DNA of 64,000 nucleotides, from contig JASDDO010000026.1 in NCBI GenBank assembly GCA_030015575.1, positions 196,379,739 to 196,443,738 of the forward strand, in the 5' to 3' direction. This DNA is from Agapanthus africanus. Taxonomy: Eukaryota; Streptophyta; Magnoliopsida; Asparagales; Amaryllidaceae. The stretch's first letter is position 1; every line of letters starts with the position of its first letter. The notes beneath the pieces are model-generated. The model made no database searches. It was given only the letters and a program-made list of their open reading frames with translations, and was not told the origin of the DNA. This document shows positions 11,511-22,954 of the stretch, one piece after another. The position numbers and the translations under genes were made by a program.

Positions 11511-11904
11511 TTGGAATGCTTGCTTTAGTAGTCACAAGAATTAGCCATTCTTCATTATATTCTTATGTTGCTCACTACAGCGCACTCATCTTCTCCAAGC
11601 TTTCTTTTTCTACCTCAAATCCTAAATGTCTCATGTATTGAAAAACTTAGGGTATCTTGAGACTAATTATTCCATCACCATTCTCTACATCCTCTAGGCT
11701 ATTTAGATTAGCATACTAAGTATCTTAGTTACCTTAGTTTAAAATTAGAAGCTCAAAGTAGACACTCTTGGGTGCATCATCTTTGACGTGAGGAAGCTGT
11801 CGATCAAGCTCGATCATGGAGGTCACTAGGAGCATGCTAAAGGAGAGGAGTGAAGACCCGAAGGACTTGAGCCTCTTGGTATATACTCTTTTCATAGTAT
11901 AAAG
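11511..11904 (+). repeat. Fragment of a plus-strand Angela-type LTR (3' part)
   Basis: Resembles the late part of the E4 LTR (about 41400-41640): CACTAAGCACCTTAGTTAC-like text, then the GGTATA site after a purine-rich stretch. It ends exactly where E1 begins, so E1 inserted into this older LTR in the opposite orientation. Its own 5' end could not be placed. Confidence 0.5.
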
Positions 11905-13916
11905 TGTAAGTCGATGCCATGCACCCCACATGTTCGCGGGGAGGTGGAGTTTGCAAAAAATGATTTTTATGTGCTTCGTAACATCGACTAAACTCCAGGA
12001 TCGATACTAAACCCTAACTAATAAACTTAATTGGAGGTTTAACTACTATGTGAGAATGTTATACCTCAAGTTCTCACTGTCCTTCTTTGCCCCGCTTTCC
12101 TTCTCCTCGTCGTGAGCTCCTCGAAGTGAGAACGGATCGCGCCTCCTTGTCGGCTTCTCCAAATCGAAGAAGATCCAGCCGAGAGTGTCTACCTTGAACT
12201 TTCTCCTCTATGATGAGGCAACTAGGTTACTTAGTGTGATAAACTAAGTAGTCTAAAGAGAGTAGAGAGTGTTAATGGATTTAGTTATGTCACAAACCCT
12301 AGGATTTTCAACTCATGAGACAATTAGGGTTTCTTTAAGGAAGATGGAGAGAGAGCTTGAAAGGAGAGAGAATGTGTTTGTGATAATGGTCTAAACTCTT
12401 GAGCATGGCATCTATTTTAACTCTAATGCAAAAGAAAAACATCTCTCACAAATATCTCAAAATATCTAAGTCTTCTATTGTCACAAGAGTCCAAAAGAGT
12501 CAACATAAAGCCATGCTCAATTTCACTAAAATACCATGAAGTTTTCCTCCTCTCAAATATCCACCTCATTAAGCATTTAACCTAAAATGCTAAAACAAAT
12601 AATGAGGTTTAATCATCTTAAAGCAAACTTGAATAATTACAAGAATGCTCCCTCGCTTCCGTATATACATACCCGTATCCGTATTTCAAGAAACACGAAT
12701 ACAATGCGACATAACCAATCCAATAAGCAAATACTATGATCCGGCTTAAACCAAAGCACACTAGTATTGTCCGCCCGAACATCATATGTGCACAAGTACA
12801 CAAGTGTGCTCGAACCCCGTCGTAAAACTATACAACCTCTACTCGTTTCGCCCGAAACAGGGAAACTCTCTGTGTGGGACTCTAAAGACCCGACGGTACG
12901 CTGGCAGTGGGTTTAACCACAAGCGCGTCAGCGATACTAGCTGCACGTAACGGCTATCTAGGTATCTGTCGATAAGAAGGCCGATGAGCAAACTCATCCG
13001 TACCCCTACTGAGCCTGTCTGTGGCAATCTCCGTACAGTCCAGTCTGTTCGTCGAAGAGTATCGCATATCTGGCCTAGGGGGCAAGCGTCAAACCCCTAA
13101 TAGCGCAATAAGTCATGTCGGAGTGCAGCCAAAAACACCTTGAGAAACTACTGGAATCCCTACCAGCAAATCTCGCTTGCCCTGGCCAGGGACTTTGCGT
13201 AATGGCTTTCCGAATCACAGCGCGACATCAACCCCCAATACCGGGGGAGACGAATCCTATCTAACCGCCACTGGCTCCAAGCGCTTCGGGACTAAACCTA
13301 ACTACTACCTGTTTGCATGACTTAATAGAGCCGTGGTAGGGTAGTAATCTAAGAACAGTAGGAACACATTGAGGCGAAGTAGCAGTGTCAAGTCAACGGA
13401 CTATGCTGTACTCATGTCACCTAGGAACTGCTACCTGACGATTGGTATAGTACCAACCAGCAGTTCCCTATGAGTCCGTCCAGTATAACTCATAACCCAA
13501 TGAGCACCTGCATACTTTCTTCAGTATGACATACTGATAGCTGTAGGACATACCATCTCTACTGCTGGGATAAGAAGCGTATACACTAGTCTAATCTCGA
13601 GTATCGATGCCCTGTCTCGATAATCCTATGACTAGAGACCTTTTATAAGGATGTGCTTGTAGACTACCCAACCCCCTCTAGTGTGATTGCCATCACAACG
13701 CTGGTAGTCAAGCAAAAATCCTATGAGCTCTACCAATATATATTAGCGATACGTGAAGAGAAACATATACACATATTAAGATAGATACAAACCAAGTAGC
13801 ATACTACCATATCGAGCAAAACTGTCATAAATCCGTGTATATATCCCAAACTTCCAAAATGTAATATACAAACTAGTACAATACAATAATGGCCTCTAGG
13901 GCATATTACACTAACA
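11905..13916 (-). repeat. 3' LTR of E1
   Basis: On the minus strand it starts TGTTAGTGTAATATGCCCTA next to the polypurine tract and ends GACTTACA, 2012 bases. Both ends agree with the E4 LTRs. The splice-donor-like GAGGTATAAC seen in the other Angela LTRs is present (plus 12058-12066). Confidence 0.85.
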
Positions 13917-13930
13917 ATCTCCCACTTGTG
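13917..13930 (-). other. Polypurine tract of E1
   Basis: CAAGTGGGAGAT on the minus strand directly precedes the 3' LTR. The same tract is found in E4 (47805-47815) and E5 (53783-53794). It primes plus-strand synthesis. Confidence 0.85.
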
Positions 13931-13990
13931 CTAAGGCCATGTGCTGGCATATCGCAGACCTATCATCTCGAATAGTCTCTCGAACTGCGT

Positions 13991-14716
13991 CTATGAGATG
14001 GCCTTTGTGAATGGATCTGTGGTGTTGTCTTCAGTAGCAACTCTCCGTACCTCAATCTCCCGGCGATCCACGATCTCCCTGATCAGGTGATACCGCCTTA
14101 AGATGTTTCTGGACTTCTGATTGGACATGGGTTCCTTTGCTAAAGCTATAGCCCCGTTGTTGTCACAATACAAAGGTATTGGATCAACAATGGACGGAAC
14201 CACCTGAAATTCTGTTAAGAACTTCTGCATCCAGACTGCTTCTTTTGCGGCATCAGAAGCTGCGTTATACTCCGCTTCTATCGTTGAGTCAGCAACAGTT
14301 TCTTGCTTGGAACTCTTCCAACAGATCGCCCTTCCATTGAGGGTAAAGACATAACCAGACATGGATTTGGAGTCATCCTTGTCACTTTGGAAGCTGGAGT
14401 CAGCAAAGGCCTCGATCTGGAGGTCCTTTCCATCGTACACCAAGAAAATTTCCTTAGTCCTTCTCAGGTACATGAGAATGTTCTTTACTGCTATCCAGTA
14501 CTTCTTCCCAGGGTTTGACTGATACCGGCTTACCACGCTTAGTGCATAAGCTGCATCTGGTCTGGCACACAACATCACATATATTATAGAGCCTACCGTA
14601 GGAGCGTAGGGTATAATAGACATGCGATCCCTTTCCAAATCAGTCTTAGGAGACATCTCTTTGGAGAGGGTGATTCCGTGACAAGCCGGTAAATTACCGC
14701 GCTTTGAATCTTCCAT
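13991..14716 (-). pseudogene. Copia RNase H domain of E1
   Basis: C-terminal end of the copia polyprotein: a connection region (KRGNLPACHGI, SIIYVMLCARPDAAYALS, RYQSNPGKKYW), then RNase H with AFADSSF, EAEY and YCDNNGAIALAKEP. The normal TAC codon before the IDTILKRFSMEDS segment is TAA here, which separates it from the RT frame. It ends with TEDNTTDPFTKAIS, as expected just before the polypurine tract. The usual SRHI near the end reads SRNI, so one conserved histidine is lost. Confidence 0.85.
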
Positions 14717-14743
14717 ACTGAATCTCTTCAGTATGGTGTCAAT

Positions 14744-15874
14744 TTACCTGGACTGTGAAAGTCCCAATTTCCTCTTAGATATATCACGATAGATATGGAT
14801 CCCCGGAATGTAAGAGGCATCACCCAGGTCTTCCATGGAGAACCTTTGTGACAAGAACCCTTTGACAGATTGTAGCATAAGAATGTCATTTCTTATTAAA
14901 AGAATGTCATCCACATACAAGAAGGGGAATACTACAGTTCTTGCTACAATCTTATTATAAATGCATGGCTCATCTGGATTTTTGATAAAGTCAAATTCTT
15001 TGACTGTCTCATCAAAACAGATATTCCAACTCCGCGATGCCTGCTTTAGTCTATAAATGGACTTAAGCAACTTGCACACTTTCCCGCTGCTCCCACTCTG
15101 AATGAAACCTTTTGGCTGGTCCATATAGACGCACTCTTCTAAATTACCATTTAGAAAAGTGATCTTTATGTCCATCTGCCAAATTTCATAATCGTGGAAA
15201 GAAGAAATGGAAAGAATGATCCGAATGGATTTGAGCATAGCCACTGGAGAAAAGGTTTCATCATAGTCCAAACCAGGTCTTTGACGAAATCCTTTTGCAA
15301 CAAGTCTAGCCATATAGGTTTCATCCTGTCCATCTACACCAATCTTCTTTCTAAAGATACATTTGCAGCCTACGGGTTTTACCCCTTCTGGAGCAATGTC
15401 CAAAGTCCATACTTTGTTGGTGTACATGGACTCCATCTCGGTTCCCATTGCATCCAGCCATTTTACCGAGTCTGTGCTCTGAATGGCTTGCTGGAAGTTT
15501 GTTGGCTGATCATTATCAATGATGCAATCATCTCTATCCCCGTCTACGAGAAAACCATAGTATCTCTCAGGAGGATGAGACAACCTACTACTCCTACGGA
15601 GTGGCGCGGGAATGTCCTGTTCTTCTGAAACTTCTGGTTCTATCAAGCTTTCAGTAATAGCTTGTGGATCTGGAATTTCTTCCAGTTCTATTGCGCTCCC
15701 ACTAGTTCCTTTTTCTAAAAAATTAATGTTCCAAAAAGTGGGCATGACGAGAAATAAAAACCTTTTGTTCCTCTGCGTAATAGAAAGGATACCCCCTGGA
15801 GTTCTTTGGGTATCCCACAAACTTACACAGTACTTAGCGTGCCTCGAGTTTGTCCGCATGCTGCTTTTTAACAA
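14744..15874 (-). pseudogene. Copia reverse transcriptase domain of E1
   Basis: RT that would copy element RNA to DNA in the virus-like particle. Motifs in order: WLDAMGTEMESM, TFSPVAMLKSIR, WQMDIKITFLNGNLEECVYM, LLKSIYRLKQASRSW and the catalytic FLYVDDILLI. The N-terminal third is the integrase-RT linker, with the PLRRSSRLSHPPERYYGF motif. Several substitutions at usually fixed sites (KITFLNG for KTAFLNG, YRLKQ for YGLKQ) and the downstream stop mark it as decayed. Confidence 0.85.
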
Positions 15875-16581
15875 AAGCTGGACATCCCCATATCTTCAGA
15901 TATTGAAGATAAGGTTTCTTCCCATTCTACATCTGATATGGTGTGGTAGGCACAGTCTTGGTAGGAACCTTGGTAAAAAGATATGCAGTTGATTCTAGTG
16001 CATAGCCCCAGAATGATCATGGTAACTCAGCGTTACTCATCATGGAACATACTATATCCAATAAAGTTCGGTTCCGTCTCTCCGATACACCGTTGTGTTG
16101 TGGTGTGTATGGAGGAGTAAGCTGAGAGAGAATTCCATTCTCTTTTAGGTAATCCAGGAACTCGACACTCAAGTATTCACCACCTCGATCAGATCTCAGT
16201 GTCTTGATACTTTTCCGGTTTGTTTTTCCACTTCATTCTTATATTCTCGGATTTTTTCAAAGGCCTCGGATTTATGTTTCGTCAAGAAAATATGTCCATA
16301 CCTAGAGAAATCATCCGTAAAAGTAATGAAATAGGAATAACCACTTCTTGCATGTGTAGACATTGGACAACACACATCGCTGGGTATGAGTCCCAAGAGC
16401 TCGCTCGCTCTTACTCCGTGTCCAGTGAACGGAGTCTTTATCATCTTTCCTTTGAGATATGATTGACAAGTTGCATAAGATTGATACTCAAACGGATCCA
16501 AATATCCTCTTTATGTAACTTGGTCAACCTTATTTCGTTGATGTGACCCAGTCTACAATGCCATAAGAAAGCTTGATTTAA
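15875..16581 (-). pseudogene. Copia integrase remnant of E1
   Basis: Pieces of the integrase core in more than one frame. The longest open piece (16501-16196) reads DPFEYQSYATCQSYLKGKM, PSDVCCPMSTHARSGYSYF and FTDDFSRYG, holding two catalytic aspartates. The CX2C of the zinc-binding region has become CQSY, and a frameshift near 16200 breaks the domain before the third acidic residue. E4 shows the same domain more fully. Confidence 0.8.
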
Positions 16582-17871
16582 TTATGGAGTCTTTCTTTTA
16601 TGTGTGTTCTGGACATTGAAAATTTGCAATTGGTTTAATACGTATATACCGTTGTTTAGAGTACCTGACCCAATTAGGCCATGATTAAGGTGGATGTTTA
16701 TGACATCGCTTACAAATGTAAAATCATAATCTTCTTTAGATAACAAAGATATATAAATGATTTTACAAGTCAAACTAGGTACACAAAAACAGTTGCGCAA
16801 AACCAAAATATGTCCACTTTTCAACCCTAAGTGATATTCCTCTATGTATACAGCATCCACGCTCGATCCGTTAGCAACTCTGAGGGTCATATCACCAGTG
16901 TTCATAACCCTACGGCTTCTCAGTGCCTGCAAAGAATTACATATATAAGATCCTGATCCGGTATCCAATATCCAGAAAGTAGAGTTGATTGACAGACAGT
17001 TTTCAATTACAAACACACCTGATGCCGAAGACCCAACTTGCTTCGGGTCCTGGTTCTTGACCTTCCAAGCCCTACAATCTTTCTTCCAATGGCTCTTCTT
17101 ATGACAGTAGAAGAATTCTTCCTTTCCTACTGTCGGCCCCGCTACTTTTGTCTTTCCCTTTGCTTCCACCTTACTAACACCGCCTCTCGGCTTGGTGGGG
17201 GCCTTCTTCTTCTTTCCTTTGTCTTTCGCCATGGATCTAGAAGAGGAAGCTCCACCAATAAGTAGAGCGAATGTTTCCCTAGATTTCTGCAGGGTGCCCT
17301 CAGAACTCCTCAACATGTTGAGGAGTTCTGGAAGTTCAACTTCTTTACCTTGAATATTAAAATTCAAGGTAAACTGGGCATAGGTGGAAGGGAGGGACTG
17401 CAAAATTAAGTCTGTATACAGCTCATTCTTCAACGTGGTCCCGAGGTCTGCGAGCTCCTCAATGTAGCCGATCATCTTAAGGACATATTCCCCTACAGAT
17501 GACCCGATGGCCAACCTCTCTTGAAATACCTTCTTCGAGGTCTCGTATCTTGCGATACGAGATTGCACTCCATATAATTCCTTGGTATGGAGGAATATGG
17601 ATTCAAGATCCATATTCTCGTGCCGCCTCTGGTGCTCATTGTCCATAAAGGCCAGCATGAGGCACTTGGCCTTCGCACAGTCAATCTCCCAGGTCTTACA
17701 GATTTCCCTATCCGCGATGCTGGACTTTGGACCTGAGATGGCGGGGGCTTTAGTAGTAAGGACATAGCCCAATTTGTCATACATGATTACCATCTTAACA
17801 TTCCTGAACCAATCTTTATAATTTGGCCCTGTCAATATATTTTTATCTAATAGTAACATAAGGCCCGTCAT
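16582..17871 (-). pseudogene. gag: Copia Gag and protease of E1
   Basis: The likely start is the ATG at 17871 (MTGLMLLLDKNILTG); the frame is open further upstream to 17928. It shows the copia gag core (WFRNVKMVI, ENMDLESIFLHTKELYG, LQSLPSTYAQFTLNF), a basic linker, a zinc knuckle and the protease active site WILDTGSGSYICNS. The knuckle has lost its first cysteine (EFFYCHKKSHWKKDC; E4 has ECFYC), which should hinder RNA binding. It runs into the start of integrase. The frame is long and open, so gag decayed less than pol. Confidence 0.85.
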
Positions 17872-19407
17872 CTTGGTTGCTTCAATTAGGAGAGAGAGAA
17901 GAAACACTTTAGCATGATACTCTTGCAAGTTTAGATTTGTTTTTAGTTTATCTAAATAGGATGGCTCCCACTGTTTCTCGAATCCTTCCTCAAACCATAA
18001 AAGAAGAATTAGTCAGGATTAATCTCACCGTACAATACTTGCTTAACCTTTCAGCCAGGCTAGTGTCGGTACATCGAGGGAGGTTTTACGACGCTTTCAT
18101 GAAGTTCCTTAATTAAATAACCTCTTTTCCCTGGAGGCGTAGCCCCGCTAACACCTTTCTAGACACCTACTTGGTTTATAGCATTAATCGTTAAGTGAAA
18201 AATTCTCCCGAGCAGTAGCATATACTCACGGTAGGATCAGGATTCAAATATCATCTTGTGATAAAGTCGAAGGAATCCTACCAAAATTATCACACTCCAA
18301 ATGGTATGCAACACTACCAAGTTTTAGTTTCTTTAGAAACCCCCGATGTGGATTTTTGCCCCATGCTCTTATGACCTTGACGAAGGCCAACATATCATAA
18401 GTCACATGTCAAGTTCTACCCGTCATTGTCCAGGTTAATTTGAACCCACCCGTACATACCCTTGACGAAGGCCAAAATAGTAGTACGACTATCCCAAACC
18501 AACACATCTATCTATGCTACAAATGAATATTCAACAGCTACCAATCACTATGCCTTGGCGAAGGTCAAAATATATAGCTTGAATACTACTGAATGTCCAA
18601 CTGAAATGACGTAGGGATACAAATGGTTTTGGCGAAACCGTGAACGTAGTGAACTGATATAATCGAAGGAACCTGATAGCTTTTAAAAGGAGTGGTTTAA
18701 GCTCCGCATTTTAAAAGTTTTACTGTTTTAAAAAAACGAGTGGTTTTAAAATTGTTCCAAGGATTCAGTTTTGGTTTGTTTGCTTTGCATTAATGTAATG
18801 CAGTCCTATCAATTAACCTACCATTGCAGAAAAAGACGAAAAATACAACGTACGCTTATGCCATCCGCATTCGCCATGGGGCCCCGTCTTACACCGTTAA
18901 GTTAGATAACTAACGCCAGAGCTGGGGGCTGGACTAGCGCGGATGCAAAACATAAGCAATGCCTATTATATATAATATATATAATAATATCCATTCGTCA
19001 GACGCAATAATAGGCATTCCGGATCACAGATGAATATATTGGATATACTAGAAATTCCGCGTTTTGTTTAAGCCTGTAACGAAAGACGGATTCCACGGTC
19101 ATGATGAATAGCCAAACCCCACCCCAGACCCCTACGGGTGTGGCAAACTACCCGCCAAATACCCAAAGTGAAGCAACCTCCCTCATTAACGTGAGTACGC
19201 CACTCGGTACTTCAAAGTACCCGGTAGTTTGTGCACCCCACCTTAGGTCTATCCTAGGAGCAATAAACAGTAAATGAAATAATACAACGGTGGCTACAAC
19301 CTCAACCCGGATGTGCCCCGCGAAAAAATATTACATCAAATTACAATTTACATTTGAATGAAATAATATAACACCTCACATCCCCGGCTATTCATTCACG
19401 TCAATCC
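17872..19407 (-). other. 5' leader of E1, truncated
   Basis: Matches the E4 leader (about 42325-43870) in reverse. It holds three copies of a TTGGCCTTCGTCAAGG-like motif (plus 18375-18390, 18460-18475, 18553-18568) and a conserved block near 18870-18960 with a GTTAGTTATCTAAC stem. A pyrimidine tract ending in AAG (plus about 17880-17905) lies just before gag and may be a splice acceptor. An AT microsatellite lies at about 18964-18990. No gene. Confidence 0.75.
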
Positions 19408-21650
19408 TGTTAGTTATATGTATGCCCTAGTGGCCATTACTGTATATGGGATGTATAATGTAGTGGATGTTTGGACATATATAGGGAGGACTTTCTTGCT
19501 CGATATGATAGTATACTATCTGGTTGCTCTTTATCTTAACATGTTGACTTGTATACGTAATACTGTCTTGCTCTCACATGTTGATAAAGCCCTTAGGATG
19601 TGTACTTGACTACCAGGACTATGATGGAGATCATACTAGTGGGGCCAAGGGTAGTCCATAAGTACGCCCTATAATTGTTCCTAGTCTTGGGAGTATCGAG
19701 ACAGGGCATCAATACTCCAGAGTAGACTAGCGTATACACTTCTCGACCCATGTGATGGGCGATGGATGATCCCATATCCATTGGTGTTTGACATCAGAGA
19801 AGGTTTACGGGTGCTCAGTGGAGACTGGGTACACTGAACGGACTCGCTGTGAACTCCTAGATGGTATTATACCTATCGTCGAATAGCAGTTCTCTGGTAA
19901 CACTGGTACAGGTTAGTCTGTAGACCCGTGATCGTCATAGAGTCTTGTGTGATTCCCACTGTGCTTTGATTTCCACCATACCACAGTTAAGAGATCGTGC
20001 AAAAAGGTGGTTTTTTGGTACAGACCCGAGTCATATGGAGGCAATGAGCGATAGGAGGGGTTTTGTCTCTCTCGGTATTGGGAGTTGATGTTGCGCTATG
20101 ATCGATCGGCCATAACAGGAAAACCCTGGCCAGGGTTGCTGAGATTTATTAGTAAGTGTTATCAGTAGTTTCTCGAACCGTTATGGACCTTGCATCGGCA
20201 TGACTTATCAGGCTATTGGGGTCTGACGTTAGACCACCTTCAGGCTGTGATATGCGACATATCAGACAAAGAGACGGAACTGTACGGTAATGTTACTGAT
20301 TGGATTCGTAGGATTACAAGCAGGCTTGCTTGTTGATCTTCTGATCGCTCAATACCTGGGTGGCCATTACGTTTAGCAGACCGATTGCGGCTTGTGGGTG
20401 TTTGATATGATCATCACCTACTGCCGGCGTATTGACGAGTCTTTAGAGTCCTACACAGAGGTTTCCTGGTTCATGCGAAACGGAGTGGGAGCACATATGT
20501 GATATGTGCGGGACCGAGATTAATGCGAGTATGTGATACTGCATTCTATGCTCGCGATATATGACATTCGTCGGTTATATGTGATATAGCCAAGTTATCG
20601 AATCAAGTGTTGATTCGATAAGTTGTTACATTTGATATTAGTCAGTAATATGTAATATAGCCAGATTATTAAATCATGTGTTGATTTAATAATTTAATGT
20701 ATGATTATATATATTTGATATATTACGTTACATTAATTAATATTAGCTCACTTAAATATTACTTTTTCTCACTTGATGATACATTGATATATATGTGATA
20801 TATGTTAATTGTATTATTTTCTTTTTGTACACAAAATATATATGTGATATATATTGTTGTGTCATGCTAGGTTACACTTGCAACATGTATGTATGAGACT
20901 CACACCATGCTAGGGTTAAGTTAGGGTTTATATTTATTTCAAGCAAATTCAAAATTATGGAGATATTTGTAATAGTTCAAAGGTTGTAGAAGCTTGTGGT
21001 CTTCATTGACTTAATCTACTCCATTGTCTTACTTAAGATATTTGTTAACCCAACCCTTAATCGTAGACCATGGTTTATTCTCTACATGAGTTAAGCATGA
21101 CACTAACTCACCATGGTTGCAATTCTAACCTCACTCTCTCATTCATTTTCTTCATCACTTCTTCTTCTTCCTCAAGAGAAAAAGCTTGCTAGTTTTTTCT
21201 AAGCGATGAAATCTTGTGAGAAAAATAAAACTAAAGTGAGCCCACTTCCTACTTCATCATCTTCTACTATTAGCCATTTAGTTTAGAGTGTTTGCTTCAC
21301 TATTCTCACCATTAGTGAAGAGGTAGCATGAGCTCGAGTCTCCTCGACGTAGATCATCTTCGGCCTCGAAGACATTGAGCAAGCTTGTTCGTTTCTTCAA
21401 GTGAACCCTCTCTAGAGTCCGGGAGTTCACTATTCGCAGGGAAGGGACTCCATCATGGAGCTTTAGAAGTGAAGGACCGGTCTACAAAGGTTGTATTCCC
21501 TCATTCACTTAGTTGTAAAGTGTTTACATATCGTTTCGTCGGATTTTCTAGTATCGATTCTAGGGTTAGGGTTAGCTAATACGGCAAATTATTAAAAATG
21601 GCATGGACAATATCTCTCGAAAACTTGTTGCCGTGCTAGGTAACCCAACA
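19408..21650 (+). repeat. 5' LTR of E2
   Basis: Starts TGTTAGTTATATGTATGCCC and ends ACCCAACA, 2243 bases, similar along its length to 22955-25173. It contains two tandem hairpins at 20595-20621 and 20666-20692 with 11-12 bp stems, and many ATATGTGATAT repeats near them. Confidence 0.88.
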
Positions 21651-21651
21651 G

Positions 21652-21664
21652 TGGTATCAGATCC
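21652..21664 (+). other. Primer binding site of E2 (initiator tRNA-Met type)
   Basis: TGGTATCAGATCC, one base past the LTR end. The canonical form is TGGTATCAGAGCC, so one base differs. Confidence 0.85.
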
Positions 21665-22954
21665 ATGCTAGAAAATTAAACGATGTTTGCTAGGATTACG
21701 AAACCGAAACTACTCCGAAACACCTGATACGAAAACTTGGTTTCTATCGAATTTAAAAAGTTTTCAAAAATTTTTTTAAACAACTGGAGAATGTTGTATG
21801 AGATATGACATGAACACTATGAAAATTTGAGGGTTTTTTTTGTAAATATGGCCAGCCAAATAGGGAGAAAAACCGGCCTCCTCGACCCAAATTTGGAGTT
21901 TTGACTTCAAATTTTCAAGATGTTCCAGTTTCTGGGTTTTGGTGTTTCAGGTGTTGTTTGTTTTTGCTAAATTTTCATGTGATGTTAACTTTCTACAAAA
22001 GCAACTCGGAATGTTTCATAATTGTAATTCTAACATGTATTCGGGTTATTTAGACGATGTTAAAAAGTTCGAACGGATGTCAATAACCCAATTTTCCCCA
22101 CTGGATTCAAGAGTTGGATTTTTTCCAAGTTTAAAATATTCAGAAAATCATGCAGGTGATTCTGTGGACCCTCTAGAAGAACGAAAACTTAACTCGATTC
22201 TGTGACCGTCAAAACTGCCACTAAACCCTAGAGTTTGTGGTAGTTTAGTGGTGCCACAGGTGAGGCATTAGTTGACCCTTCTACGGATGGTTCATAGGTG
22301 CTGTGGGATGTTCTGGGTGCTTTTTTAAACTCCGCTCAAGTGTTGAGCTTGTTGGGAATTTTTGGGTGCTTGCTTATTTGATCAAAATGTTTAACTTCGT
22401 CTAGCTATCTATGATTGTGATACAATATTTGGAATCCACAAAATTGGTTATGTGATAACTAGTTTGAATTTTATAAATCTAGCAGTTTAGTCTCATTTGA
22501 TCGGTTGCCAAGAAATTTTGATGTGGATCAAAAGTCCATCGCAATTACGTAGTGTACGTGGATACTCGCCGGATAAACTTACTAGATAGCCATGCCCATA
22601 GCCCTGACCAAATGACTGTAGGAGAACCCCGTCGCCAAAAGCATCCGTTCGGGTGCTCGCGGCAGCGGTGTTCCGCCTTAGTGCACTTCGTCGACGGCAT
22701 CGGGGGTACGGCCATCTAATAAAGTTTCCGACGAGCATTCGATCAGGTTATCGAGAATCTTGTTGAATTACCCGACAGGTTATTGGAAAGCGTTCTCAAT
22801 ATCGAGACTAAAATGCTGGGTTTATAATTGTTAGGCATGTGATGTCTAAGGAATTCATTTGGTTAGGTATGAAATCCAAAGTATGTGATGCATTGGGTTT
22901 ATGATGTCTAAGGTGATTGCGGATTCCAACGGTTGTAGTTTTTCACTTTCTTTT
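21665..22954 (+). other. Partial leader of E2
   Basis: No gene. It aligns with the E3 leader 25188-26070, for example the shared TCAAGTGTTGAGCT stretch. The GC palindrome expected about 215 bases after the primer site is mostly eroded here (GGCC at about 21850 and 21875). Confidence 0.7.

Larger units (their letters stand above)
11905..19407 (-). mobile_element. Angela-lineage Ty1/copia element E1, 5' LTR missing
   Basis: On the minus strand the order is leader, gag, protease, integrase, RT, RNase H, polypurine tract and 3' LTR, the copia order. Protein text closely matches E4 (39746-49062). Several stops and frameshifts break the polyprotein, so it is inactive. At 19408 the leader is interrupted by the LTR of E2, at the place equivalent to about 42324 in E4. 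The rest of the leader and the 5' LTR therefore lie beyond the nested insertions or are lost. Confidence 0.9.
19408..22954 (+). mobile_element. Angela-like element E2, only 5' LTR and part of leader
   Basis: A plus-strand LTR with primer site and leader, inserted in the E1 leader (left flank AATCC). At 22955 it is interrupted by the LTR of E3, a close relative. The body of E2 and its 3' LTR are not in the window. The E2 and E3 leaders align up to the TTTTTCACTTTCTTTT sequence, which is the E3 insertion point. Confidence 0.85.
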